From Microbacteriaceae bacterium (lineage in GTDB: Bacteria; Actinomycetota; Actinomycetes; Actinomycetales; Microbacteriaceae), in contig RDDZ01000039.1 in the NCBI GenBank assembly GCA_003852775.1, positions 1 to 64,000 on the forward strand: a DNA stretch of 64,000 bases. The letters run 5' to 3'. Shown one piece after another: positions 35,617-43,755 of this stretch (position 1 is its first letter; every line of letters starts with the position of its first letter). A program made the position numbers and the translations under genes. The notes below the pieces were generated by a model. That model searched no databases. It was not told where the DNA came from and was given only the letters and a program-made list of their open reading frames with translations.

Positions 35617-36831
35617 GTGAACGCCTATCTCGACCTGCTGCGCACCCGGGGAGTCGCCCGGGTCATCGCCGCGCAGCTGCTCGCCCGCTTCCCCGGCGGG
35701 ATGCTGTCTCTCGGCTTCCTCATCCACATCGAGCACACCCTCCACTCATACGGCGCGGCCGGCCTCGTGCTCGCCGCGACGTCGATCGGCCAGGCGATCT
35801 CGGGCCCCGCCACGAGCCGGCTCATGGGCCGCTTCGGCATGCGCCCCGTGCTCACCCTCACGACCGCCGTATGCGCCGTCGCGATCTCGTTCATCGCGCT
35901 CGCCCCGGGCACGCTCCCCCTCTGGGCGTTCATGCTCACGGGCCTCATCGCGGGACTCAGCTACCCGCCCGTGCAGCCCGCCGTGCGCACGATCTACCCC
36001 AAGATGGTCAACTCGCGGCAGCTCACGCCGCTGTTCTCGCTCGACGCCTCGGCCCAGGAGCTCATCTGGGTGCTCGGGCCCGTCGTCGTGACCCTCGTGT
36101 CGCTGCAGGTCTCGAGCGTCCTCGGCATCCTGCTCTCGGTCTTCTTCCTCGTCGGCGGCGGCGCGTGGTTCATCGCCTCACCCGAGGTGGGGCGCGTGCG
36201 CATCCCGCGCTCCAAGCGCGCATTCGGCGTCGTGCTCAAGCGGCCCGCGGTGCTCCTGTCGACCGTCGTGGGCTTCCTGCTCGTCGGGGCGTGCGCGGCC
36301 GTCGAGGCAGGCGTCGTGTCGCACTTCGGCGAGGGAGGCCTCGAGGCGGGACTCGTGCTCGCGATCTTCTCGATCACCTCGCTCGCGGGCGGACTCGGCT
36401 TCGGCAACGTGCCGATCGGGCCGTGGGCGCTCGCCCGCCGTATGCTCATCGTCTTCGTCGGCTGCCTCGTCGCGGTGTGGGCGTTCGAGTTCTGGACCAT
36501 CGCGGGAGCCCTCGCGATCGCCGGCGTCGGCATCGCACCCGCGCTCGCGGTCATGTTCACGGTCGTCTCGGCGAGCGTGAAGTTCTCCGACACGGCGGAG
36601 GCCTACGGCTGGATCGGCACCGGCCAGCTCATCGGCGCGGCGCTCGGCTCCGCGGTCGCCGGATTCCTCATCGACGACCTGGGGTCGCAGGGCGGGTTCA
36701 TCGCGGCAGCGGCCTTCGGGCTGCTCGGGGCGATCGTGCCCGCGGTCTTCGTGCGCGCGCTGCCCGACCTGCGGGGTCGCGACGCGAGCCCGATCCCCGA
36801 CACCGAGCCGGTGCCGGTCACGCCGAGCTGA
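35617..36831 (+). CDS. MFS transporter
   Basis: 404 residues with about 12 membrane helices. The cytoplasmic loop after helix 2 has the MFS motif A form SRLMGRFGMRPVLTL, and helix 4-5 contains GLSYPPVQPAVRTIYPKM. It resembles the actinobacterial MFS_1 group of putative drug or metabolite exporters; the substrate cannot be read from the sequence. GTG start at 35617. Divergent from nrdA with 288 bp between, and monocistronic. Confidence 0.88.
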   Translation: MNAYLDLLRTRGVARVIAAQLLARFPGGMLSLGFLIHIEHTLHSYGAAGLVLAATSIGQAISGPATSRLMGRFGMRPVLTLTTAVCAVAISFIALAPGTLPLWAFMLTGLIAGLSYPPVQPAVRTIYPKMVNSRQLTPLFSLDASAQELIWVLGPVVVTLVSLQVSSVLGILLSVFFLVGGGAWFIASPEVGRVRIPRSKRAFGVVLKRPAVLLSTVVGFLLVGACAAVEAGVVSHFGEGGLEAGLVLAIFSITSLAGGLGFGNVPIGPWALARRMLIVFVGCLVAVWAFEFWTIAGALAIAGVGIAPALAVMFTVVSASVKFSDTAEAYGWIGTGQLIGAALGSAVAGFLIDDLGSQGGFIAAAAFGLLGAIVPAVFVRALPDLRGRDASPIPDTEPVPVTPS

Positions 36832-36870
36832 GCGGCCTCCTCCCGACCGGACGACGCCCCGCCCCGGCGA

Positions 36871-37857
36871 CTACCAGCGTTCGTGGATGGCGGCGCGGAA
36901 GCGGCGGTCGTAGAGCTCGCGGACGGCGGCGCGGAAGCCCTCGCCGAGGTCGTCGACCGATCCCGCTGCCGCGTTCGACTCGGCCTGGGCGACGTTGCGG
37001 GCGCCGGGGATGACGGTCGAGACGCCCGGGAGCTGCGCGACCCACGCGAGCGCGGCCGTCGCGGGGGCGAGCCCCGCATCCGCCGCGAGCTGCGAGAACT
37101 CGCGCGCCGCCTCGACGCCCTCGTCGTAGTCGACGCCCGAGAACGTCTCGCCCTGGTCGAAGGCCTCGCCGTGGCGGTTGAAGGTGCGGTGGTCGTTCTC
37201 GGCGAACGTCGTCTCGTGCGTGTAGCGGCCCGAGAGCAGGCCGCTCGCGAGCGGCACGCGCGCGATGATGCCGACGCCCGCCTTCTGCGCCGCGGGCAGC
37301 ACCGCGTCGAGCGGCTTGAGACGGAACGCGTTGAGGATGATCTGCACCGTCGCGACGTGCGGACGGGCGATCGCCGTGAGCGCCTCGTCGACCGTCTCGA
37401 CGCTCACGCCGTAGTTCGCCATGACGCCCTCCTCGACGAGGGTGTCGAGGGCGTCGAACACGGCGCCGCTCGAGTAGACGGGGGTCGGCGGGCAGTGCAG
37501 CTGCACGAGGTCGAGCGTGTCGACGCCGAGGTTGCGGCGGCTGCGGTCGGTCCACGCGCGGAAGTTGTCCATGACGTAGTTCTCGGGCACCTGCGGCAGG
37601 CGGCGGCCCATCTTGGTCGCGACGGTGATGTCGACGCCGACGTTGTCGCGGCGCCACGCTCCGATGATCGACTCGCTGCGGCCGTCGCCGTAGACGTCGG
37701 CGGTGTCGAAGAAGGTGACGCCGGCCGCGAGGCTCGCGTCGAGCACGGCACGGGCGTCGGCCTCGCTCACCTCACCCCAGTCCGCGCCGAGCTGCCAGGT
37801 GCCGAGGCCGATGACGGAGACGTTGCGGCTGGTGCGGCCGAGGGAGTTGTGACGCAT
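36871..37857 (-). CDS. aldo/keto reductase
   Basis: 328 residues, (beta/alpha)8 AKR. The catalytic tetrad is visible: Asp and Tyr in FFDTADVYGDGR, Lys in VATKMGRR and His in VQLHCPP. The C-terminal NADPH-binding part has STVIPGARNVAQAESNAA. Full length and intact; the substrate is unknown, but the length and pattern suit the AKR11/13-like bacterial group. It lies 9 bp after the alpha/beta-hydrolase gene on the same strand, suggesting co-transcription. Confidence 0.92.
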   Translation of the reverse strand: MRHNSLGRTSRNVSVIGLGTWQLGADWGEVSEADARAVLDASLAAGVTFFDTADVYGDGRSESIIGAWRRDNVGVDITVATKMGRRLPQVPENYVMDNFRAWTDRSRRNLGVDTLDLVQLHCPPTPVYSSGAVFDALDTLVEEGVMANYGVSVETVDEALTAIARPHVATVQIILNAFRLKPLDAVLPAAQKAGVGIIARVPLASGLLSGRYTHETTFAENDHRTFNRHGEAFDQGETFSGVDYDEGVEAAREFSQLAADAGLAPATAALAWVAQLPGVSTVIPGARNVAQAESNAAAGSVDDLGEGFRAAVRELYDRRFRAAIHERW

Positions 37858-37866
37858 GCGACGAGC

Positions 37867-38655
37867 CTACGACCCGTCGTCGACGACGGCCGCCGCGACG
37901 GCGCGCGCGAGCCGCTTGCCGATCACGTGGTCGGCGCTGCGCACACGCGTGACCGTCACGCCGCGCAGCCGCTCCGCGATCCGGATGCCGCCGGGCGAGG
38001 TGAACTCGTCGAGCGTGCCCGTGACGATCTCGACCGGCATCCGCAGCGCCGCGAGGTCGCTGATCGTGGTCTGCGACTCGATCGTGTGCTCGAGGGACTT
38101 CACGAACGGCACCCACGTGCGCTCGTTGATGTCGAGGAACTTGGGGATCTGCAGCAGTCCCCCCACGATGCCGCCGTTGCGCAGGGTGAACTCGCGGTTC
38201 TCGCGGATGTAGCGGTAGGCCTTGAGATAGAAGTCCTGCACGAGGCGGTCGCGGTCGCCCGACAGCGCGTCCGGGTCGACGTAGATCGGCGGGCTCACGA
38301 GCACGAGGCGCTTGACGCGCTTCGGGTTGCGGGCGGCGTAGCGCGTGGCGATGAGCGAGCCCATCGAGTGGCCGACGAGCACGAACGGCTCGCGGAGCTT
38401 GAGCGCGTCGATCGTGCGGGCGACCGCATCGACGTGCTCCTTGAGCGTGTACTCGGCGTCCTCGGGGATGGGCGACTCGCCGAACCCGAGCAGGTCGACG
38501 CAGATGCAGCGGTAGCGGTCGGCGAGCATCGGCACGACGAAGGTCCACGTGACCGAGGACGCCGCGATGCCGTGCAGGAACACGGCGACGGGACCCTCGC
38601 CCTCGTCGCGCGCGACGTGGAGCCGCGGCGCACGCCGGAACGGATTCCACCCCAT
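37867..38655 (-). CDS. alpha/beta-fold hydrolase
   Basis: 262 residues. Oxyanion-hole segment VAVFLHGIAASSVTW, nucleophile elbow GHSMGS (Ser about 97), acid likely in TGTLDEFTSP and catalytic His in SADHVIGK. No signal peptide; cytoplasmic. The class fits small esterases or C-C hydrolases. ATG at 38655. Forms a probable two-gene operon with the aldo/keto reductase; I infer no specific pathway. Confidence 0.9.
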   Translation of the reverse strand: MGWNPFRRAPRLHVARDEGEGPVAVFLHGIAASSVTWTFVVPMLADRYRCICVDLLGFGESPIPEDAEYTLKEHVDAVARTIDALKLREPFVLVGHSMGSLIATRYAARNPKRVKRLVLVSPPIYVDPDALSGDRDRLVQDFYLKAYRYIRENREFTLRNGGIVGGLLQIPKFLDINERTWVPFVKSLEHTIESQTTISDLAALRMPVEIVTGTLDEFTSPGGIRIAERLRGVTVTRVRSADHVIGKRLARAVAAAVVDDGS

Positions 38656-38704
38656 GCCCCGAGGCTAGCGGGGCATGGGGCGGTCGCCGGTCAGCCGCGG
38701 GGGG

Positions 38705-38902
38705 TCAGTCCTCGCGCAGCTTCTCCTTGTACTCGTTCTTCGCGTGCACGCGGTCGCGGTCGGCCTCGGCGCGCTTGACCTCGGCGTCGGCCTTCACCTC
38801 GTCGACCTTGTCGGAGATGCGCTCCTTGGTGTCCTCGGCCCAGCGGCCGACCTTCTCGCCGGTGGCCTCGGCCGCGTCCTTCGCGTCGTCCATGAACCCC
38901 AT
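38705..38902 (-). CDS. small charged coiled-coil protein
   Basis: 65 residues; ATG at 38902 chosen because of the GAGGAGGAC ribosome site. The whole chain is a predicted amphipathic, strongly charged helix (KVGRWAEDTKERISDKVDEV) without Cys, aromatic core or membrane segment. It resembles CsbD-like or LEA-like stress proteins in composition, common in Microbacteriaceae, but has no defining motif. Possibly a general stress or desiccation protein. Confidence 0.75.
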   Translation of the reverse strand: MGFMDDAKDAAEATGEKVGRWAEDTKERISDKVDEVKADAEVKRAEADRDRVHAKNEYKEKLRED

Positions 38903-39090
38903 GTCGTCCTCCTCGTTGCAGGCGTGGCGCGGGGGCCGGTTCGCCGCCCGCACCTCCATGCAAGCGCGGCCTCGCCGGATGCGGCACGGGGTTGACAGCG
39001 CCCCCGCGGGCGCTCTCGCGTGACCGGATCGTGACCGGATGACGACCGGATCGTGGTGAAAGTTGGGTGGTGCTCGACTCCGCGGGTGCC

Positions 39091-39096
39091 TAGCGT
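39091..39096 (+). promoter_or_regulatory. -10 element of a leaderless DUF4349 gene promoter
   Basis: TAGCGT ends 6 nt before the ATG at 39103; no ribosome site is visible. Confidence 0.4.
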
Positions 39097-39102
39097 GACG
39101 GC

Positions 39103-39954
39103 ATGAGGCACATCCCCCGCACAGCAGCCCTCGTCGCCGCCCTCGCCGCGGCGACCCTCGCCCTCAGCGGATGCTCGGCCGGCTTCACCGGATCGACCGG
39201 CGCGTCCGACTCGGGAGGCGCCTCCCAGCTGGCGCCCCAGGCCGCCGACGGCGGCTCGCACGGCTCCGCCGACGAGGCCGCTAGCCCCGAGGATCGCGCG
39301 CTCGTCGTCACGGGCGAGATCACGGTGACCGCCGAGGACCCGATCGCCGCGGCCGCGAAGGCCACCGAGATCGCGGCATCCGTCGGCGGACGCGTCGACG
39401 CGCGCACCGAGTACGCCCCGCGCGACGGTCAGGCCGGCAGCGCGACGCTCACGCTGCGCGTCCCCGCCGATCAGGTCGACGAGGTGCGGGCGCGCCTCGA
39501 CGAGCTCGGGACCGTCGACCACACCGACTTCTCGACCGTCTCGGTCGGCGAGCGGCGACGCGACCTCGACAGCCGCATCACGACGCTCGAGGCGTCCATC
39601 GCGCGCTTCACCGCGTGGCTCGCGACGGCCGACACCACCGGCGACCTCATCTCGCTCGAGACGGCGATCGCGGAGCGCCGGGGTGAGCTCGAGCGGCTCC
39701 AGGCGGAGCAGCGCTCCCTCGAGGATCAGGTGGCGATGTCGACCATCACGCTCACCCTGCGGAGCGCGGCGCTCGCCCCCTCGGAGGGGCCCACCGACTT
39801 CTGGGAGGGACTCGCCACGGGCTGGAACGGGTTCGTCGGCTTCTGGTCGGGCGTCGCCGTGGCCCTCGGCGTCGCGCTCCCCTGGCTCGTGCTGCTCGGG
39901 ATCGGCGCCGCGGTCGCCGTGGTGCTCGTGCGCCGCGCGGGCCGCACCGCATGA
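39103..39954 (+). CDS. DUF4349 lipoprotein
   Basis: 283 residues. Lipobox ALSGC (Cys24), a short Gly/Ser-rich linker, then the DUF4349 domain (about 65-235): ITVTAEDPIAAAAKATEIAA, a long helical hairpin with LDSRITTLEASIARFTAWLA, and IAERRGELERLQAEQRSLED. A C-terminal membrane helix (about 247-270) ends in a basic tail. The protein is therefore anchored at both ends, with the coiled coil outside. The role is unknown; an envelope stress or ion-related function has been suggested for the family. Confidence 0.88.
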   Translation: MRHIPRTAALVAALAAATLALSGCSAGFTGSTGASDSGGASQLAPQAADGGSHGSADEAASPEDRALVVTGEITVTAEDPIAAAAKATEIAASVGGRVDARTEYAPRDGQAGSATLTLRVPADQVDEVRARLDELGTVDHTDFSTVSVGERRRDLDSRITTLEASIARFTAWLATADTTGDLISLETAIAERRGELERLQAEQRSLEDQVAMSTITLTLRSAALAPSEGPTDFWEGLATGWNGFVGFWSGVAVALGVALPWLVLLGIGAAVAVVLVRRAGRTA

Positions 39955-40023
39955 TCCCGGCCGACACGCCGCCACGATGTGGACGCTGTTCACATGTCGG
40001 CGGTTTCCGGCTACCCTGACGCG

Positions 40024-41415
40024 GTGCGCACCTTCCTCCAGGTGCTCGTCAACACGGGCATCGCCAACGTCACCACGAGCTACCTGTGGTTCGCCCTGAC
40101 CTTCTGGGTGTACCTCGAGACGCGCTCCGTGCTCGCGACGGGCATCATCGGCGGCGCCTACATGCTGCTGCTCGCGCTCTTCTCGATGGTGTTCGGCACG
40201 ATCGTCGACCGCCACCGCAAGCACCGCGTCATGGTGTTCGCGAGCATCGTGTCGCTCATCGCGTTCGGGGTCGCAGGCGGGCTCTACCTGCTCTACCCCG
40301 AGTCGCAGCTCGTCGACCTCGGCGGACCCGCGTTCTGGTTCTTCTCGACGATCATCCTCATCGGCGCCGTCGTCGAGAACATGCGCAACATCGCGCTCTC
40401 CACGACCGTCACGCTCCTCGTGCCCGAGGAGCGCCACGCGAACGCGAACGGCATGGTCGGCACGGTGCAGGGCCTCGCGTTCACCGTCACGAGCGTCTTC
40501 AGCGGCCTCTCGATCGGGCTCCTCGGGATGGGCTGGACGCTCGCGATCGCCATCGTGCTCACGGCCGGGGCGCTCGTGCACCTGCTCTTCCTGCGGGTGC
40601 CCGAGGATGAGCCCGTGCGCGACCCGAACCGCACGGGCCTGCTCGACCTCCGGGGCAGCATCATCGCGGTCCGCGCGGCGACGGGCCTGTTCGCGCTCAT
40701 CATCTTCTCGACGTTCAACAACCTCATCGGCGGCGTCTACATGGCGCTCATGGACCCCTACGGCCTCGAGCTCTTCCCGGTCGAGTGGTGGGGCGTCGTG
40801 CTCGGCGTCACGTCGACGGGCTTCATCGCGGGCGGGCTCTTCATCGCGAAGTTCGGGCTCGGCCGCAACCCCATCCGCACGATGCTCCTGCTCGTCATGG
40901 TGATGGGCCTGCTGGGCGCGTTCTTCACGATCCGCGACTGGTGGTGGCTCTACGCGGGCGGCATCTGGCTGTACATGATGCTCATCCCGGCGGTCGAGGC
41001 CTCGGAGCAGACGGTCATCCAGAAGGTCGTGCCGTTCCAGACGCAGGGGCGGGTCTTCGGCTTCGCGGCCGCGTTCGAGTCGGCCGCGGCGCCCATCACG
41101 GCGTTCCTCATCGCGCCCATCGCGGAGTTCCTGATCATCCCCTACATGGAGGCGGGGACGGGCCGCGAGACGTGGGGCTGGCTGCTCGGCGACGGCGCGG
41201 CGCGCGGCATCGCATTCGTGTTCCTCGTCGCCGGTCTCGTCATGGTCGTCGCGGCGGCGCTCGCGTTCCTCACGCCGTCCTACCGTCACATCTCGGGCCT
41301 CTACCTCCGCCAGCGCGAGTCGGTGCCCGCCGACGAGCTCGAGACCCCGCCCACGGCCCACGCCGCGCACGGCGGCGACACGACCACCCCGGCCGACGCC
41401 CCCGCCTCCGACTGA
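40024..41415 (+). CDS. MFS transporter (EntS-like group)
   Basis: 463 residues with 12 membrane helices and the motif A loop FGTIVDRHRKHRVM. It belongs to the MFS_3 type exporters; substrate unknown. I chose GTG 40024 because TACCCT lies just upstream in leaderless spacing, but an in-frame ATG at 39994 would add 10 residues. The C-terminal 45 residues are hydrophilic. A strong palindrome follows the stop codon. Confidence 0.85.
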   Translation: MRTFLQVLVNTGIANVTTSYLWFALTFWVYLETRSVLATGIIGGAYMLLLALFSMVFGTIVDRHRKHRVMVFASIVSLIAFGVAGGLYLLYPESQLVDLGGPAFWFFSTIILIGAVVENMRNIALSTTVTLLVPEERHANANGMVGTVQGLAFTVTSVFSGLSIGLLGMGWTLAIAIVLTAGALVHLLFLRVPEDEPVRDPNRTGLLDLRGSIIAVRAATGLFALIIFSTFNNLIGGVYMALMDPYGLELFPVEWWGVVLGVTSTGFIAGGLFIAKFGLGRNPIRTMLLLVMVMGLLGAFFTIRDWWWLYAGGIWLYMMLIPAVEASEQTVIQKVVPFQTQGRVFGFAAAFESAAAPITAFLIAPIAEFLIIPYMEAGTGRETWGWLLGDGAARGIAFVFLVAGLVMVVAAALAFLTPSYRHISGLYLRQRESVPADELETPPTAHAAHGGDTTTPADAPASD

Positions 41416-41419
41416 CCCC

Positions 41420-41475
41420 GAGGTGTCGCTTTCGGTCGGCCGGCGCTCGCGCCCGGCGACGGAAAGCGACACCTC
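41420..41475. terminator. bidirectional hairpin between convergent genes
   Basis: Fourteen-bp perfect arms GAGGTGTCGCTTTC (41420-41433) and complement (41462-41475), followed by a partly paired GC-rich interior. It lies between the MFS gene and the minus-strand gene at 41474 and could stop transcripts from both sides. Confidence 0.65.
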
Positions 41476-41890
41476 AGGTGACGGAGCGGATGAGGGCGAG
41501 CACGGCCTCACCGTACGCCTCGGTCGCGTCCTCGGCCTCGAACACCCGGACCACGCCGCCGCGCTCCGTCGTGACGCGGTAGAGCGCGCCGGCGGCCCGC
41601 GGGATGCGCTCGAGCGAGCGGAACGAACCGCCCAGCAGGTCGCGAAGCTGCTCCTCGCGCGGGAGCCACAGGGCGTCGTCGAGGGCGACCGAGTCGAGCG
41701 CCCACTCCGTCGTCCCGTTGAAGCCGAGCACCGACCCCGTCGGGTAGTGGTGCGCCTCGATCGTCATGTCGCTCACGGTGAACACATCGCCCTCGAACTC
41801 GCCGCCCTCGATCTGGAAGGCGTCGCCCGAGACGGGCGTCCAGACGAGACCGGCCTCCCGCAGCTCGCGGGCCAGGCGCGTCGAGATCAT
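41474..41890 (-). CDS. conserved hypothetical protein
   Basis: 138 residues, acidic, no membrane segment or signal peptide. The alpha/beta pattern begins MISTRLARELREAGL, has a central FEGDVFTVSDMTIEAHHY and ends in a helix EAYGEAVLALI. I recall this family in Microbacteriaceae, sometimes labelled as pilus assembly protein CpaE, a label the sequence does not support: there is no P-loop. Converges on the MFS gene. No function can be inferred. Confidence 0.75.
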   Translation of the reverse strand: MISTRLARELREAGLVWTPVSGDAFQIEGGEFEGDVFTVSDMTIEAHHYPTGSVLGFNGTTEWALDSVALDDALWLPREEQLRDLLGGSFRSLERIPRAAGALYRVTTERGGVVRVFEAEDATEAYGEAVLALIRSVT

Positions 41891-42056
41891 GCCCCCATCC
41901 TGCCCGCGCCCCGCGCCCGAGCGCTGGCCCCCGGCATCCGTCCCGGCTGCAATACGACGTCACGGAATGCAACGTCGGGTCGCATTGGGACGCGCCTCCA
42001 GGTCGCGGTGACAGGATCGCTAGGCGCCGCGAGATCCGCGGCGGGAGGAGGAGCGC

Positions 42057-42638
42057 ATGAGCGGGACGATCCGCGTGGTGGGAGTCAGCGGAAGCCCCAC
42101 CGACCCGTCGCGCACGACGGCGCTCGTGCGCCGCGTCGCGGAGGCGTTCGCCGACACCCTCGACGCGCAGGTCGAGATCATCGAGCTCGCGACGGTGCTG
42201 CCGTCCCTCGCGGCGGGCGGCTACCGCCCGAACCTGGGACCGGCCGCGCAGGAGGCGCTTGAGGCCGTCGAGACGGCCGACCTGCTCGTGGTGGGATCAC
42301 CCGCCTATCGCGCCACCTACTCCGGGCTCTTCAAGCTCTTCTTCGACTACGTCGGCCAGTACGCGCTCGTCGACACCCCGGTCGTGCTCACGGCGACGGG
42401 CGGCTCCGACCGGCACGCGCTGCTCGTCGAGCACCAGATGCGGCCGCTGTTCGGGTTCTTCCAGGCGCTCACCCTGCCGCTCGGCATCTTCGCGAACGAG
42501 CGCGACTTCACCGACTACCGCGTGACGTCCGCCGACCTCGAGGAGCGCATCTCGACCTCGCTCTCGCGGGCCCTCCCGCTCGTGCGCAGCCAGCTCGCGG
42601 CGAACGCAGCGGCGCGGGAGCCCGTAGCGGTCGGCTGA
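42057..42638 (+). CDS. NAD(P)H-dependent FMN reductase (MsuE/CE1759-like flavodoxin fold)
   Basis: 193 residues. Flavodoxin-like fold with the FMN phosphate loop VSGSPTDPSRTTAL near residue 10-23, ADLLVVGSPAYRATYSGLFK (about 75-94) and a central LTATGGSDRHALLVEHQM. Expected to supply reduced FMN to a monooxygenase or to act as a quinone/azo reductase. ATG at 42057 behind GGGAGGAGG. Converges on the small zinc-ribbon gene, 10 bp away; no monooxygenase partner is visible nearby. Confidence 0.85.
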   Translation: MSGTIRVVGVSGSPTDPSRTTALVRRVAEAFADTLDAQVEIIELATVLPSLAAGGYRPNLGPAAQEALEAVETADLLVVGSPAYRATYSGLFKLFFDYVGQYALVDTPVVLTATGGSDRHALLVEHQMRPLFGFFQALTLPLGIFANERDFTDYRVTSADLEERISTSLSRALPLVRSQLAANAAAREPVAVG

Positions 42639-42648
42639 CGCCGGGGCG

Positions 42649-42906
42649 TCATCCCTCGGGGCAGTAGAGGAGTGTGCGCCCGTCGCTCACACCCTTGGTG
42701 TGCTCGGTCATCGGATGCCCGCACAGGGGGCATCCGCGCTCGCGGGCGGGCGCGGGCGCCGGCTGGTCGTAGGGGCCGAGCGGCGGCGGTCCGAGCCACG
42801 GGAAAAGGCGGCGGTTGAGGCGGTTGAAGAAGCCGGAGCCGCCCGCGAAGTCGTTGCCGCGGCTGAAGCCGTCGGCGCGCTCGCCATCCGTTCGTGTCAC
42901 AATCAT
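42649..42906 (-). CDS. small zinc-ribbon protein
   Basis: 85 residues; ATG at 42906 taken rather than a TTG 15 nt upstream. The C-terminal half carries CPLCGHPMTEH and LLYCPEG, a three-Cys/one-His putative zinc ribbon; the N-terminal half is disordered and Gly/Pro/Arg-rich. Divergent from the marR gene with a perfect palindrome covering its start codon, so it is the likely MarR target. Function unknown. Confidence 0.7.
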   Translation of the reverse strand: MIVTRTDGERADGFSRGNDFAGGSGFFNRLNRRLFPWLGPPPLGPYDQPAPAPARERGCPLCGHPMTEHTKGVSDGRTLLYCPEG

Positions 42907-42918
42907 TAGTGTACTAAT
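42905..42918. promoter_or_regulatory. palindromic MarR operator
   Basis: ATTAGT and ACTAAT, perfect arms with a 2-nt centre, covering the start of the zinc-ribbon gene and lying 9 bp upstream of the -10 (TAGGAT, 42927-42932) of the marR gene. Autoregulation and control of both genes are expected. Confidence 0.6.
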
Positions 42919-42938
42919 CAATTCCGTAGGATAGCTCC

Positions 42939-43373
42939 ATGGCCGACACCCCCGATCTGCTCGCCCTCGAGAACCAGGTGTGCTTCGCGCTCGCCGTGGC
43001 CTCCCGCGGCGTCAACGCGATCTACCGGCCGCTGCTCGAGCCGCTCGGGCTCACGCACCCGCAGTACCTCGTGATGCTCGCCCTGTGGGAGCGCAGCCCG
43101 CGCTCGGTGCGCGAGCTCGGCGAGGAGCTGCAGCTCGACCCCGCGACCCTGTCGCCCCTGCTCAAGCGGCTCGAGGCGCTCGGCTACGTCGCCCGTCGGC
43201 GCAGCGTCGACGACGAACGGGTGCTCGAGATCTCCACGACGGATGCCGGGGCCGCCCTGCGCGCGCAGGCCGAGACGATCCCGCCGCGCATCGTCGAGCG
43301 GCTCGGCATGAGCCTCGACGAGCTCGACGGGCTGCGCACGGCACTGCACCGCGTGATCGCCGCCGCGCGCTGA
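42939..43373 (+). CDS. MarR-family regulator, OhrR-like
   Basis: 144 residues, winged HTH. It opens with LLALENQVCFALAVASRGVN: the Cys at residue 15 and the following context match the peroxidatic Cys of OhrR. The pattern LGLTHPQYLVMLALWERSPR and RELGEELQLDPATLSPLLKR is typical. OhrR senses organic hydroperoxides and represses ohr; no ohr gene is present, and the divergent neighbour is a zinc-ribbon protein. Leaderless: -10 TAGGAT 6 nt before the ATG. Confidence 0.88.
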   Translation: MADTPDLLALENQVCFALAVASRGVNAIYRPLLEPLGLTHPQYLVMLALWERSPRSVRELGEELQLDPATLSPLLKRLEALGYVARRRSVDDERVLEISTTDAGAALRAQAETIPPRIVERLGMSLDELDGLRTALHRVIAAAR

Positions 43374-43397
43374 GCTGTAGCCGTTGCATTAGTGTGC

Positions 43398-43417
43398 GTC
43401 ACACACTATGGTGTGAC
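43398..43417. promoter_or_regulatory. PadR-type palindromic operator
   Basis: GTCACAC and GTGTGAC, perfect 7-bp arms with a 6-nt centre, ending 2 nt before the ATG of the PadR gene. The position is fit for autorepression. Confidence 0.6.
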
Positions 43418-43419
43418 GT

Positions 43420-43755
43420 ATGTACGACGACGAGGTGCTCGCCACCCACCTGCAGGAGCTGAGGCGCGGCACGATCGTGCTCGCCTGCCTGCTGCTGCTC
43501 GCGAAGCCCGACTACGGCTACGCGCTCATCGAGGCGCTCGAGGAGCGCGGCTTTGCGACCGACGCCAACACCCTCTACCCCCTGCTGCGCCGGCTCGAGA
43601 AGCAGGGCCTACTCGTCTCCGAGTGGGACACGGGCGAGGCCCGGCCGCGCAAGTTCTACCGCACGAGCGAGGACGGCGCCGCCCTCGCGGAGCTGCTCAC
43701 CGCCGAGTGGCGCTCGCTCGACACCGCATTCGACACCCTGAAGGACCGCTCATGA
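43420..43755 (+). CDS. PadR-family transcriptional regulator
   Basis: 111 residues; winged HTH of PadR type with LRRGTIVLACLLLLAKPDYG, TLYPLLRRLEKQGLL and the wing RPRKFYRTSEDG. The short C-terminal helix is typical of PadR subfamily 2. Its stop overlaps the next ATG by 4 nt (ATGA), so it is co-translated with a HAAS-domain membrane protein, the classic PadR partner arrangement. A palindrome lies directly in front of the start. Confidence 0.92.
   Translation: MYDDEVLATHLQELRRGTIVLACLLLLAKPDYGYALIEALEERGFATDANTLYPLLRRLEKQGLLVSEWDTGEARPRKFYRTSEDGAALAELLTAEWRSLDTAFDTLKDRS

Noticed and set aside
41474..41890. CpaE label for the 138-residue hypothetical
   Set aside because: No P-loop or receiver domain; far too short for a CpaE protein.
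41934..42000. Imperfect repeats around AATGC/GCATT upstream of the FMN reductase gene
   Set aside because: The arms are only 5 bp with a long spacer; not distinguishable from chance.
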